From the NCBI RefSeq assembly GCF_039533965.1, contig NZ_BAAAUN010000001.1, forward strand, positions 1,896,950 to 1,960,949: a stretch of DNA of 64,000 nt, given 5' to 3'. Origin of the DNA: Microbacterium luteolum. Lineage in GTDB: Bacteria; Actinomycetota; Actinomycetes; Actinomycetales; Microbacteriaceae. The notes under the pieces are model-generated. The model was not told where the DNA came from. It saw only the letters and a list, made by a program, of their open reading frames with translations, and did not search any database. The number at the start of each line of letters is the position of its first letter. Positions within the stretch are counted from its first letter, which is position 1. Made by a program: the position numbers and the translations under genes. This document shows, in pieces, positions 52,412-60,112 of the stretch.

Positions 52412-53781
52412 CGGGCGACCCTGGCCAGGCCGTGCGTGCGTGCGTCGGCGTCGTCGACGGCGAGCAGGGAGATCCCGCGGGTCTCCTTCATCGTGATCAC
52501 CGCGAAGGCGGTGACAGCGCAGGCCACGGCCACGTAGACGGCCACCGGCATCCACGACCCGTACTGCTGCAGCAGCGCGGTCGCGATGATCGGCGCCAGG
52601 GATCCGGCGACGATCGAGGTGACCTGGTAGCCGAGGGAGACACCGGAGTAGCGCATGCGCGTCGGGAACATCTCGGCCATGATCGCGGGCTGGCCGGCGT
52701 ACATCAGGGCGTGGAAGCAGAGTCCGATGGTGACAGCGGCGATGATCAGGAACGGGTTCATGGTGTCGAACATCGGGAAGGCGAAGAACGCCCAGGTGGC
52801 GCCGAGCACGGCTCCGGCCAGGTACACCGGGCGACGGCCGAAGGCGTCGGAGAGCCGACCGACCTGCGGGATCACCAGGAAGTGGATGACGTGGGCGATC
52901 AGGAGCGCCAGCAGCAGCTGGCTGGTGTCGTACTGGTGCACGGTCTTCAGATACACGATCGTGAAGGACACGATGATGTAGTAGAGGATGTTCTCGGCGA
53001 AACGCAGGCCCATCGCCCCGAAGACGCCCCGCGGGTACTTCTTCACGACCTCCAGCACGCCGTAGCCGGCGGCCTTGTCCGCCTCCACCTGTGCACGGGC
53101 CTCGAGGAAGATCGGCGCCTCGCTGACGTGGGTCCGGATGTAGTAGCCGATGATGACGACGATCGCTGACAGCCAGAAGGCCACGCGCCAGCCCCAGCCG
53201 AGGAACTGATCGGACGGCAGAAGCCACGACATCCCGAGGAGCACGAGCGTGGCCAGGAGGTTGCCGACGGGGACGGCGGCCTGCGGCCAGCTCGACCAGA
53301 AGCCCCGAGACTTGTCCGGGCTGTGCTCGGCGACGAGCAGCACCGCACCGCCCCACTCACCGCCCACAGCGAAGCCCTGGATGAAGCGGAGCGCCACGAG
53401 CATCGCGGGCGCCCAGTAGCCGATGGTGTCGAAGCCCGGCAGGCACCCCATCAGGAACGTGGCGACGCCCACCAGGATGATCGTGATCTGCAGGGTGTGC
53501 TTGCGCCCCAGCCGGTCGCCGATCTGACCGAACACGATGCCGCCGAGCGGACGGGCGACGAAGCCCACCGCGTAGGTCAGGAAGGCGGCGATGATGCCGT
53601 CGAGCTCGGTGCCGGCATCCGGGAAGAAGAAGGTGCCGAAGACCAGCGAGGCGGCGGTGGCGTAGAGGAAGAACTCGTACCACTCCACGACGGTGCCCAC
53701 CATCGAGGCGGCCACGATCCTCTTCAGCCCGGATGTCCGTGGCTCCGTCTCCTGGGTGGTCGTCGTCTTGTTGACGCTCAT
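52408..53781 (-). CDS. MFS transporter, metabolite:H+ symporter (MHS) family
   Basis: The 457-residue protein has twelve membrane helices and the MHS hallmarks GTVVEWYEFFLYATAASLVF and the loop GQIGDRLGRKHTLQ between helices 2 and 3. Relatives import shikimate, citrate, proline/betaine or alpha-ketoglutarate with protons. The ATG at 53781 follows GAAGGAGTGC; a longer upstream frame is rejected. Coupling to the dehydrogenase suggests 3-hydroxybutyrate or a similar acid as cargo. A divergent LysR gene probably controls it. Confidence 0.88.
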   Translation of the reverse strand: MSVNKTTTTQETEPRTSGLKRIVAASMVGTVVEWYEFFLYATAASLVFGTFFFPDAGTELDGIIAAFLTYAVGFVARPLGGIVFGQIGDRLGRKHTLQITIILVGVATFLMGCLPGFDTIGYWAPAMLVALRFIQGFAVGGEWGGAVLLVAEHSPDKSRGFWSSWPQAAVPVGNLLATLVLLGMSWLLPSDQFLGWGWRVAFWLSAIVVIIGYYIRTHVSEAPIFLEARAQVEADKAAGYGVLEVVKKYPRGVFGAMGLRFAENILYYIIVSFTIVYLKTVHQYDTSQLLLALLIAHVIHFLVIPQVGRLSDAFGRRPVYLAGAVLGATWAFFAFPMFDTMNPFLIIAAVTIGLCFHALMYAGQPAIMAEMFPTRMRYSGVSLGYQVTSIVAGSLAPIIATALLQQYGSWMPVAVYVAVACAVTAFAVITMKETRGISLLAVDDADARTHGLARVAR

Positions 53782-53890
53782 GGGTGCACTCCTTCGTGTT
53801 CTGCAGTGTCCGCATCGACAGCTGCTGCCCTGGGCCCCGCGACCCAGCGGGAAGGGGAGGCCCCCGCCAGTATGGGCACGACGGATGCTG

Positions 53891-53925
53891 TGCACCAATG
53901 ACCAGTCGAGCAGAGGCGTGGTGCA
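53891..53925. promoter_or_regulatory. Inverted repeat ahead of the LysR gene
   Basis: TGCACCA (53891-53897) and TGGTGCA (53919-53925) are perfect inverted arms separated by 21 bases in the 155-base divergent region. The position immediately upstream of the LysR start suggests an autoregulatory and activator site for the transporter operon. Confidence 0.5.
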
Positions 53926-53936
53926 GAATTGCAGAT

Positions 53937-54866
53937 ATGAACGCATCGCTCGGAACCGCCGCCAGTCCCGACGATCTGCTGATCCTGCTGGCGGTCGCGC
54001 GCACCGGACGCTTCACGACCGCCGGAGAGAGCCTCGGATTGAACCACACCACGGTCTCTCGCCGGATCGCCGCGCTGGAGGTCGGGCTCGGCGGTCGGGC
54101 TCTGGCCCGCACCCCGGGCGGATGGGAGCTGACCGACCTGGGACGCCGCGCCGTGCGTGCCGCGGAAGACGTCGAGACCGCGTTGGCGAGCATCCACGAA
54201 GACGGCGAACAGGCCGACCAGATCGCCGGCGTCGTGCGCATCTCCGCCACCGACGGGTTCAGCGCATTCATCATCGCCCCCGCGCTCGCGCAGCTGCATC
54301 GGAGGCATCCGCGTCTCAGCGTCGAGATCGTCAACGTCACCCGCCGCGCTCTCCAGCATCGCTCAGGTCTCGACATGGAGGTCGTGGTCGGCGAGCCGCA
54401 GGTGCATCGGGCCGAGGCGATCCTGCTCGGTCACTACACGCTGGGAATGTACGCCGCGCGCAGCTATCTGGACGAGTTCGGCACACCCGCCGGCATCGCG
54501 GAGCTGAGCGAGCATCCGCTGGTCTACTTCGTCGACTCGATGCTGCAGGTCGATGTTCTCGACGCACCACGGCGCCTGGTCCCCGGCATGCGGGACTCGC
54601 TCAGCTCCACGAACGTCTTCGTGCACGTCGAGGCCACCAGGGCCGGAGCGGGAATCGGGTTCCTGCCCTGCTTCCTCGCCGACCGGCACCCCGATCTGGT
54701 GCGCCTGCTCCCGGGAGAGTTCGCCGAGCGGCTGCCGTACTGGCTCGTGCTGCGGCCGGACTCCCTGCGCCAACCGGCCGTGGCCGCGGTCGCGGATGCG
54801 CTGCGGCGACGCACGGCCGCCATGCAGGACGCGCTGCTGGGCGCCGTGACGGCGATCGATGCCTGA
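53937..54866 (+). CDS. LysR-family transcriptional regulator
   Basis: The 309-residue protein has an N-terminal LysR helix-turn-helix (DDLLILLAVARTGRFTTAGESLGLNHTTVSRRIAALE) and a two-lobed effector domain. The ATG at 53937 opens directly on the DNA-binding domain, with a CAGAAT hexamer seven bases upstream. It is divergent from the MHS transporter-dehydrogenase operon, the classic LysR arrangement. The effector is probably the transported acid. Confidence 0.9.
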   Translation: MNASLGTAASPDDLLILLAVARTGRFTTAGESLGLNHTTVSRRIAALEVGLGGRALARTPGGWELTDLGRRAVRAAEDVETALASIHEDGEQADQIAGVVRISATDGFSAFIIAPALAQLHRRHPRLSVEIVNVTRRALQHRSGLDMEVVVGEPQVHRAEAILLGHYTLGMYAARSYLDEFGTPAGIAELSEHPLVYFVDSMLQVDVLDAPRRLVPGMRDSLSSTNVFVHVEATRAGAGIGFLPCFLADRHPDLVRLLPGEFAERLPYWLVLRPDSLRQPAVAAVADALRRRTAAMQDALLGAVTAIDA

Positions 54867-54897
54867 CACTCGCCTGCGGGCGGTCTAGTCTGGCGCC

Positions 54898-55584
54898 GTG
54901 ACCGATCGCACGAGCCTCCGCTTCTCGACCGAGCGCTTCAAGGCGTTCGCCGACGCCGTCGTCGCGATCGCGATGACGCTGCTGATCCTGCCGCTGCTGG
55001 AAGCGGTGTCGGATGCCGGCGCGAAGCACCTGACCACCGGAGAGTTCTTCGCCGAGAACGGCGGCCAGCTTTTCAGCTTCGCGCTCAGCTTCCTGCTCAT
55101 CGCGAATTTCTGGATGGAGCATCACCGGCAGTACACCGAGGTCACGGAGATCACCCCCGCGCTTCTCTGGATCAACATCGCGTGGCTGGCGACGATCGTC
55201 TGGCTGCCCGTGCCGACGGCGATGCTCGGGCAGATGGACACGGATCCCCTGCAGGAGACGGTCTACATCGGCACCCTGATCCTCACCCAGGTCGCCACAC
55301 TCGCGGCGAAGCTCTACCTGCTGCGGCATCCGGATCTCACCAGCACGCCGATCTCACGCGTCCGGCAGGACGTGGCCGGCGACGTCGCCGCGATCATCCT
55401 CTTCGGCCTGGCGCTCGGGATCGCCGTCGTCATGGTCGATCAGGGCTACTTCGCGCTCTTCCTGCTCTTCCTCACCGGCATCCTCGCGCGCGCTCTGAAC
55501 CGGCTCTGGTCGCGGCGGGCTCCGGGATCGGAGGATGAGACCGTCGGAGACGACGAACCGGGCGGTCCCCGTACACGCAGGTAG
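54898..55584 (+). CDS. TMEM175-family (DUF1211) membrane protein, putative K+ channel
   Basis: The 228-residue protein begins with RFSTERFKAFADAVVAIAMTLLIL, the TMEM175 helix-1 signature that lines the pore of these potassium channels, followed by five more membrane helices. Bacterial members form tetrameric K+-conducting pores. TAGTCT ends six bases before the GTG start, so the message is likely leaderless. The C-terminal tail is acidic. Confidence 0.88.
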   Translation: MTDRTSLRFSTERFKAFADAVVAIAMTLLILPLLEAVSDAGAKHLTTGEFFAENGGQLFSFALSFLLIANFWMEHHRQYTEVTEITPALLWINIAWLATIVWLPVPTAMLGQMDTDPLQETVYIGTLILTQVATLAAKLYLLRHPDLTSTPISRVRQDVAGDVAAIILFGLALGIAVVMVDQGYFALFLLFLTGILARALNRLWSRRAPGSEDETVGDDEPGGPRTRR

Positions 55585-55627
55585 GCTGGTCCGCGGCATC
55601 CAACCGTCTTTTCTGAGGAGCACACGC

Positions 55628-56119
55628 ATGGGCGCACACGACGCCGTCATCGAGATCCCGCGCGGCAGCCGCGTGAAGTACGAGGTCGACCACGAGACCG
55701 GACGAGTGCACCTCGACCGCGTGCTCTACACGACCTTCGGGTACCCGGCCGACTACGGCTACTTCGACAACACCCTGGGCGAGGACGGCGACCCGCTCGA
55801 CGTACTCGTGCTCCTCGACCACGCCATCTACCCCGGCGTCGTCGTCGAGGTGCGTCCCGTGGCCGTGCTCAAGATGAGCGATGAGGCCGGCGGCGACGAC
55901 AAGCTGGTCGCCGTGCTGTCGAAGGATCCGCGCTGGGCGCACATCCAGGACATCGGCGACATCGCCGAGTTCACGAAGAAGGAGATCGCGCACTTCTTCG
56001 AGCACTACAAGGACCTCGAGCCCAACAAGTGGGTCAAGGTCGACGAGTGGGGCGATGCCGCTGAGGCGCAGCGCATCCTCGACGAGGCGATCGTCCGTTT
56101 CGGCGAGCAGGGCCACTGA
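55628..56119 (+). CDS. ppa: Inorganic pyrophosphatase
   Basis: The 163-residue type I enzyme hydrolyses pyrophosphate to phosphate and drives biosynthesis. The signature DGDPLDVLVL (metal ligands Asp53, Asp55 and Asp58) and GYPADYGYFDNTLGEDGD are intact. GAGGAG lies upstream of the ATG and TAGGCT further up is a likely -10 element. Confidence 0.96.
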   Translation: MGAHDAVIEIPRGSRVKYEVDHETGRVHLDRVLYTTFGYPADYGYFDNTLGEDGDPLDVLVLLDHAIYPGVVVEVRPVAVLKMSDEAGGDDKLVAVLSKDPRWAHIQDIGDIAEFTKKEIAHFFEHYKDLEPNKWVKVDEWGDAAEAQRILDEAIVRFGEQGH

Positions 56120-56142
56120 CCCGCTGACGCACGCTGTCGACG

Positions 56143-56183
56143 CAGAAGACCCCCGGAACCGCTCAGCGGCCGGGGGTCTTCTG
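56143..56183. terminator. Perfect 14-bp hairpin between ppa and the M23 peptidase gene
   Basis: CAGAAGACCCCCGG pairs perfectly with CCGGGGGTCTTCTG across a 13-base loop, and flanking GACG/CGTC extend the stem after one bulge. It lies between converging genes and probably terminates both. Confidence 0.85.
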
Positions 56184-56201
56184 GCGTCAGGAGGACGGCG
56201 C

Positions 56202-57551
56202 TCAGATCCAGATGTTCCGGTCAGCCATGAAGTCGGCGGGGTTCGTGTAGCGGCCGTCGATGTACACCTCGAAGTGCAGGTGGCATCCGAAGGAGCCGCC
56301 GGTGTTGCCCGCATAGGCGATGACCTGACCGGCCTCGACCCACTGGCCGTGGCCGACCGCGAATCCATCCGGCTTGATGTGCGCGTAGCCCGTGGCCACC
56401 CCGTAGCCGTGCTGGATGCGGATGTAGTTGCCGTAGCCGCCGTTGTAGAACGCCGCGTCGACGGTCCCGGAGTAGGCCGCGTAGATCGCCGCGCCGCAGC
56501 CGTTCGCCAGATCGATGCCGTAGTGCCAGCTCGACGAGCATCCGTTGGAGTTGCACTGCTGCGAGCGGGGGCCGTAGCCCGAGCTGCGTTCGCCACCGTG
56601 CGGGCGTACCCAGCCTCCCGTGCCGGGAGTTCCACCGCCGCCGCTGTTGCCGCCGGCGTTGGCCGCGGCCTCGGCTGCTTCCCGGTCCCGCTGTGCCTGC
56701 GCCTCCGCCTCGACGCCGGCCTGGTATCCGGCGACGGTCGTGACGGTGGTGTCCTTGAGGGCGGCGAGCTGCGCCTGCATGGTCGCGAGGTTGGTCGACT
56801 GCTCCAGGAGTGCGGCCTGGGCGGCATCCGCAGCCTGCTGCGCGGCCTGCATCTTCTCCTCGGCGACCTTCTGCAGACGGTCCCGCTCGTTGCGGGCGAC
56901 GACGGCCTGGTCGCTGAGGGACTGCGCGGAGTTGCGAGCCGCGACGGCGTCGTCGTAGACCGACTGGTTGTATTCGAGGAGCTTGTCCATCGTGCCGAGG
57001 CGGGCGAGGAGCTCGTCGGCGTTGTCGGCGGATCCGGCGAAGAACAGCTCGAGCGACGTGTCGTCCCCGCCGTTGCGGTAGAGCTGGGCGGCGACCTGGC
57101 CGGCCTTGCGCGCCGACTCGATGGCGATGGCGGACTGCTCGTCGGCCTTGGCCTGCAGCGTGTCGGCTTCGGCGATGGCAGCGAAGTAGGCCTGCTGCGC
57201 GGCGTAGAACTCGTCGGACGCCAGCTTCGCGGCGGCCTGGGTCTCGGCGACCTTCTGGGTCAAGGCCTGGATGAGGCCCTCGATGCGAGCGACCTCGGCG
57301 GCGGCGGCGGCCTCGTTCTGCTTCGCGGCCTGCACGTCCTCCCAGCTGGGGTACGAGGCGGCGTACGCGGCGGAGACACCGGACGAGACGCCGAAAGCGC
57401 TGAGCGCGACAACGCTGAGCACGCCGAGCCCGAGCGCACCGCGACGGCTGATCCCGGGCTTCGAGAAGGCGCGCTGTTCTGTCGGGCTGGGTGCACAGCC
57501 GCATTCCGCGGATGCCGCTTCAGCAGCATCCAGCGTGTTCCTGTCGTTCAC
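56202..57551 (-). CDS. Secreted coiled-coil M23 peptidoglycan endopeptidase
   Basis: The 449-residue protein has an export signal with twin arginines (ISRRGALGLGVLSVVALSAFG), a long coiled coil (about 75-280), a Gly-rich linker, and a C-terminal M23 domain with zinc ligands in HYGIDLANG and HLHFEV. Such EnvC/RipA-like proteins cut peptidoglycan cross-bridges during division. The GTG at 57551 behind GGAAGGGG is chosen over an ATG nine codons upstream. It precedes a tRNA cluster on the other strand. Confidence 0.9.
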   Translation of the reverse strand: MNDRNTLDAAEAASAECGCAPSPTEQRAFSKPGISRRGALGLGVLSVVALSAFGVSSGVSAAYAASYPSWEDVQAAKQNEAAAAAEVARIEGLIQALTQKVAETQAAAKLASDEFYAAQQAYFAAIAEADTLQAKADEQSAIAIESARKAGQVAAQLYRNGGDDTSLELFFAGSADNADELLARLGTMDKLLEYNQSVYDDAVAARNSAQSLSDQAVVARNERDRLQKVAEEKMQAAQQAADAAQAALLEQSTNLATMQAQLAALKDTTVTTVAGYQAGVEAEAQAQRDREAAEAAANAGGNSGGGGTPGTGGWVRPHGGERSSGYGPRSQQCNSNGCSSSWHYGIDLANGCGAAIYAAYSGTVDAAFYNGGYGNYIRIQHGYGVATGYAHIKPDGFAVGHGQWVEAGQVIAYAGNTGGSFGCHLHFEVYIDGRYTNPADFMADRNIWI

Positions 57552-57760
57552 CAGGCCCCTTCCGCCGGTTTCACACATGTCACACTAACAACAACATTCA
57601 CTTCCGCAACAGGGTGAGAGTGCGGAAGCGTGACACGTCTGACGTGTCCATCGTCCTCCTGTTCGGCCCGTCGAGGAAGCCGCCGCGCCCTCGATTCGCG
57701 ATTTGCCCGACACATCCCTTATGCTTGAGCGTCGGCAAGGAAGTCCCCCGGGACTGACTC

Positions 57761-57833
57761 GGCCCCATCGTTTAGCGGCCTAGGACGCCGCCCTTTCACG
57801 GCGGTAGCACGGGTTCGAATCCCGTTGGGGTCA
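57761..57833 (+). tRNA. tRNA-Glu (TTC anticodon)
   Basis: The 73-base gene has acceptor GGCCCCA pairing with TGGGGTC, discriminator A, anticodon loop CTTTCAC (TTC), and the T loop GGTTCGAATCC. CCA is not encoded. It is first in a three-tRNA cluster. A TATGCT hexamer at 57720-57725 may be its -10 element. Confidence 0.96.
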
Positions 57834-57862
57834 CTCCATCCGATACAATTGAAAACAAGTAT

Positions 57863-57936
57863 GGCCCTGTAGCGCAGTTGGTTAGCGTGCCGCCCTGTCA
57901 CGGCGGAGGTCGCGGGTTCAAGTCCCGTCAGGGTCG
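57863..57936 (+). tRNA. tRNA-Asp (GTC anticodon)
   Basis: The 74-base gene has acceptor GGCCCTG/CAGGGTC, discriminator G, anticodon loop CTGTCAC (GTC), and T loop GGTTCAAGTCC. CCA is not encoded. TACAAT at 57844-57849 may give it a separate promoter. Confidence 0.96.
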
Positions 57937-58004
57937 CTCTAAGCGTCGAGCTCTTTCTTCGGAGGGGGCTCTTCGTCTAGGAAGCGGTAGCATCGCCGTC
58001 GCTC

Positions 58005-58077
58005 GGCTCTGTAGCTCAGTTGGTAGAGCGCACGACTGAAAATCGTGAGGTCACGGGATCGACGCCCGTCGGAGCCA
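58005..58077 (+). tRNA. tRNA-Phe (GAA anticodon)
   Basis: The 73-base gene has acceptor GGCTCTG/CGGAGCC with one G-U pair, discriminator A, anticodon loop CTGAAAA (GAA), and T loop GGGATCGACGCCC. CCA is not encoded. It is last in the cluster and followed by a terminator. Confidence 0.95.
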
Positions 58078-58103
58078 CAGGGTGATCATTACAATCACCT
58101 TAG

Positions 58104-58141
58104 AAACCCTCGCCTAGCTTCTACATGGCGGGGGTTTTGCT
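58104..58141 (+). terminator. Rho-independent-type terminator after tRNA-Phe
   Basis: AAACCCTCGCC pairs with GGCGGGGGTTT across a 12-base loop, followed by a short T-rich tail (TTTTGCTTTG). A weaker hairpin (GGTGAT/ATCACC) directly follows the tRNA at 58081-58099. Confidence 0.78.
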
Positions 58142-58165
58142 TTGCCCTGGAACGGCAGATGGCGT

Positions 58166-58843
58166 TCAGTCCTCCGCAGGAATCGCGAACCAGCGCCCCT
58201 CGGAGATGACGCGCACTCCGCCGTCCACGACGGCGATCGCCGTCTGATCATCGATCGCGTAGGCCGGCCCTCCGATATCGGCCGCCCACTCCCTCGCACG
58301 CTCCGAGGTGTTGGACTCCCATCCGGGATAGTCGAGATGCGGGAAGATCGAGAAGTCCACGATGCCGAGGGCCTCGTCCCCCTCCTCCGGTCTCCACCCC
58401 AGGAAGGCGTCGCCCACACGAGGCGTCAGCGCCATGCTTCCGCCACTGACCCCGACCCAGACCGTGTCGTTCAGCTCCGGCAGGAGCCGCTCGAGGCCGG
58501 ACTCCCGTATCCAGTGCGCGAGGTAGATCGCCTCTCCCCCGTCCACCAGGAGCACGTCGGCCTCTCGGACCCACGGCTCCCATCGGTCCCGATCCAGGCT
58601 CGGCAGAGCGGTGAGTTCGAGCAGTCCCACTTGCTTCCACCCGAGCTCGACGAGATCCTGCCTCTCCGGCCAGCGGCCGGCGACCGACCTCCACGCCGAG
58701 AACGGCGAGCACATCGGGTGCCCCCACTGTGCCGTCGGTATGAGCAGCGCCGTGCACTCCTCGATCGGCTTCCCGAGGAGCTCGACCAGGGCGTCTCGGA
58801 TGGAGGCGTTGGTCACTCCCCCAGAGGTCAGCAGGGACTTCAT
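58166..58843 (-). CDS. Peptidase E-like (family S51) protein
   Basis: The 225-residue protein has the S51 fold: an N-terminal LLTSGGVTN strand-loop, the VLLVDGGEAIYLAH loop (Glu in place of the usual Asn), and the nucleophile Ser133 in GVSGGSMAL. Family members cut N-terminal Asp dipeptides or cyanophycin. GAAGGAGG seven bases upstream fixes the ATG at 58843. The GGE substitution may change specificity, so the substrate is uncertain. Confidence 0.85.
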   Translation of the reverse strand: MKSLLTSGGVTNASIRDALVELLGKPIEECTALLIPTAQWGHPMCSPFSAWRSVAGRWPERQDLVELGWKQVGLLELTALPSLDRDRWEPWVREADVLLVDGGEAIYLAHWIRESGLERLLPELNDTVWVGVSGGSMALTPRVGDAFLGWRPEEGDEALGIVDFSIFPHLDYPGWESNTSERAREWAADIGGPAYAIDDQTAIAVVDGGVRVISEGRWFAIPAED

Positions 58844-58993
58844 GAACGGCCTCCTTCTGCGGCCTCTCATTCTGTCGTCCGAGGCTCACGAGCGGAACCC
58901 TGCGGGGCGACGACGAGGGGACGCCGCTCGCGCTCGCCCGCACACGATCGATAGGGTGAATCGATTCCGTCGCAAGAGAGCACTGGAGCACAC

Positions 58994-59392
58994 ATGACCC
59001 GCAGCAACCGGCCCGTCGGCGTCACGATCGTCGCCGTCCTCCTGATCGTCACCGGCATCATCGGCCTGATCGCCGGCATCCTCGCCATCGTCGCGGCGAT
59101 CGCCGGCGCGGGAGCGCCCGGGCATCTCATCATCCTCGCCGTCCTCGCCATCCTTGCGGCCGTGCTGAACCTGATCTTCGCCGCTGGGATCCTGCGCGGG
59201 AACCGTGTCGCCCGCCTGATCGTCACGATCGTCCAGGTCGTGAGCGTCCTCGGAGCCCTGGCGTCGCTCGCGACCTCTCCGGCCGCCGAGTCGCTCTGGA
59301 GTCACATCCTCAACATCGCCGCGCCCGTGGCGATCATCCTGCTCCTGTGGGCCGGCGAGAAGACCAAGGCTTTCTTCGCGCGGCAGTCGTGA
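58994..59392 (+). CDS. Small four-helix membrane protein, function unknown
   Basis: The 132-residue product is almost entirely hydrophobic with four likely membrane helices separated by short Gly/Arg loops, a basic N terminus (TRSNRPVG) and a basic tail (GEKTKAFFARQS). GGAG precedes the ATG. I do not recognise a characterised family. It lies alone on the plus strand between peptidase E and a small hypothetical gene. Confidence 0.75.
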   Translation: MTRSNRPVGVTIVAVLLIVTGIIGLIAGILAIVAAIAGAGAPGHLIILAVLAILAAVLNLIFAAGILRGNRVARLIVTIVQVVSVLGALASLATSPAAESLWSHILNIAAPVAIILLLWAGEKTKAFFARQS

Positions 59393-59422
59393 CGCGCCCC
59401 GATTCCGCGACATGGAACGCCT

Positions 59423-59740
59423 GTGAGCGCTGAGGCCCCCTCCCGCCGCATCGAGCTGACCATGCACAAGCCGTGGTTCGCGCTGTATGCGGGGATACGC
59501 CCGACGCTCGTGCTCGCCGGACGAGGCCAGCCGACGCAGTGGGGCCTCGGCACGTGGCAGGTACCCGCCGACGAGACCGTGACCCTGGGCGTCTTCCTCT
59601 TCAACCGCCTGTGGCGGTTCGGTCAGGCGGAGCACACCCTCGCGCCCGATGACCTCGCGCTCGAGTACCGGGCGCCGGCGCTGCCGTTCCTGCCCGGACG
59701 GATCCGCCCGGCACCCCACTCCCGGGCGCCGCACGCCTAG
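59423..59740 (+). CDS. Small conserved-looking protein, function unknown
   Basis: The 105-residue product has a basic, aromatic N-terminal half (IELTMHKPWFALYAGIRPTLVLAG) and alternating hydrophobic residues that suggest beta strands. No catalytic motif or membrane helix is evident. The GTG start is unsupported by a clear ribosome binding site. Coding likelihood rests on codon pattern and its fit between two plus-strand genes. Confidence 0.55.
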   Translation: MSAEAPSRRIELTMHKPWFALYAGIRPTLVLAGRGQPTQWGLGTWQVPADETVTLGVFLFNRLWRFGQAEHTLAPDDLALEYRAPALPFLPGRIRPAPHSRAPHA

Positions 59741-59749
59741 GCTGCCGAC

Positions 59750-60112
59750 ATGGCCCCGGACCGCGCACTCCCCAACCTCCCGTCGAGCGACTTCGACGTC
59801 ACGCAGCGCTTCTACGAGGGCTTCGGCTTCCGCCCGACGTTCCGCGATGACGGCTGGATGATCCTGCGGCGCGGTGATGTCGAGATCGAGTTCTTCCCGC
59901 ATCCGGACGTCGATCCGCTGACGAGCAGCCATCAGTGCACGATCCGGGTCGACGACCTGGACGAGCTGTGGCAGGCGATCCACGAGGCAGGTGTTCCCGT
60001 CGCCCGCACCGGCTGCCCCCGTCTGCACGAGCCGCGCATCGAGAGCTCGGGACTGCGGATCGGCTATCTGGTCGACACCGACGGCACCCAGCTCACGCTC
60101 ATCCAGAACTAG
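59750..60112 (+). CDS. VOC-superfamily (bleomycin-resistance-like) protein
   Basis: The 120-residue protein is a single VOC unit: LPNLPSSDFDVTQRFYEGFGFRPTFRDDGWMILRRGDVEIEFFPHP followed by CTIRVDDLDELWQAI and YLVDTDGTQLTLIQN. It resembles bleomycin-binding proteins, which act as dimers, but drug binding is not shown by sequence. TAGGCT ends six bases before the ATG, a leaderless start. Its 3' end overlaps the converging large membrane protein gene by 14 bases. Confidence 0.82.
   Translation: MAPDRALPNLPSSDFDVTQRFYEGFGFRPTFRDDGWMILRRGDVEIEFFPHPDVDPLTSSHQCTIRVDDLDELWQAIHEAGVPVARTGCPRLHEPRIESSGLRIGYLVDTDGTQLTLIQN

Noticed and set aside
57703..57725. TTGCCC plus TATGCT as a promoter for the tRNA cluster
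   Set aside because: The spacer would be only 11 bases; only the -10-like hexamer is kept as a possibility.
57719..57901. Small minus-strand open frame over the tRNA-Glu and tRNA-Asp genes
   Set aside because: It is antisense to two well-folded tRNAs and has no ribosome binding site or domain.
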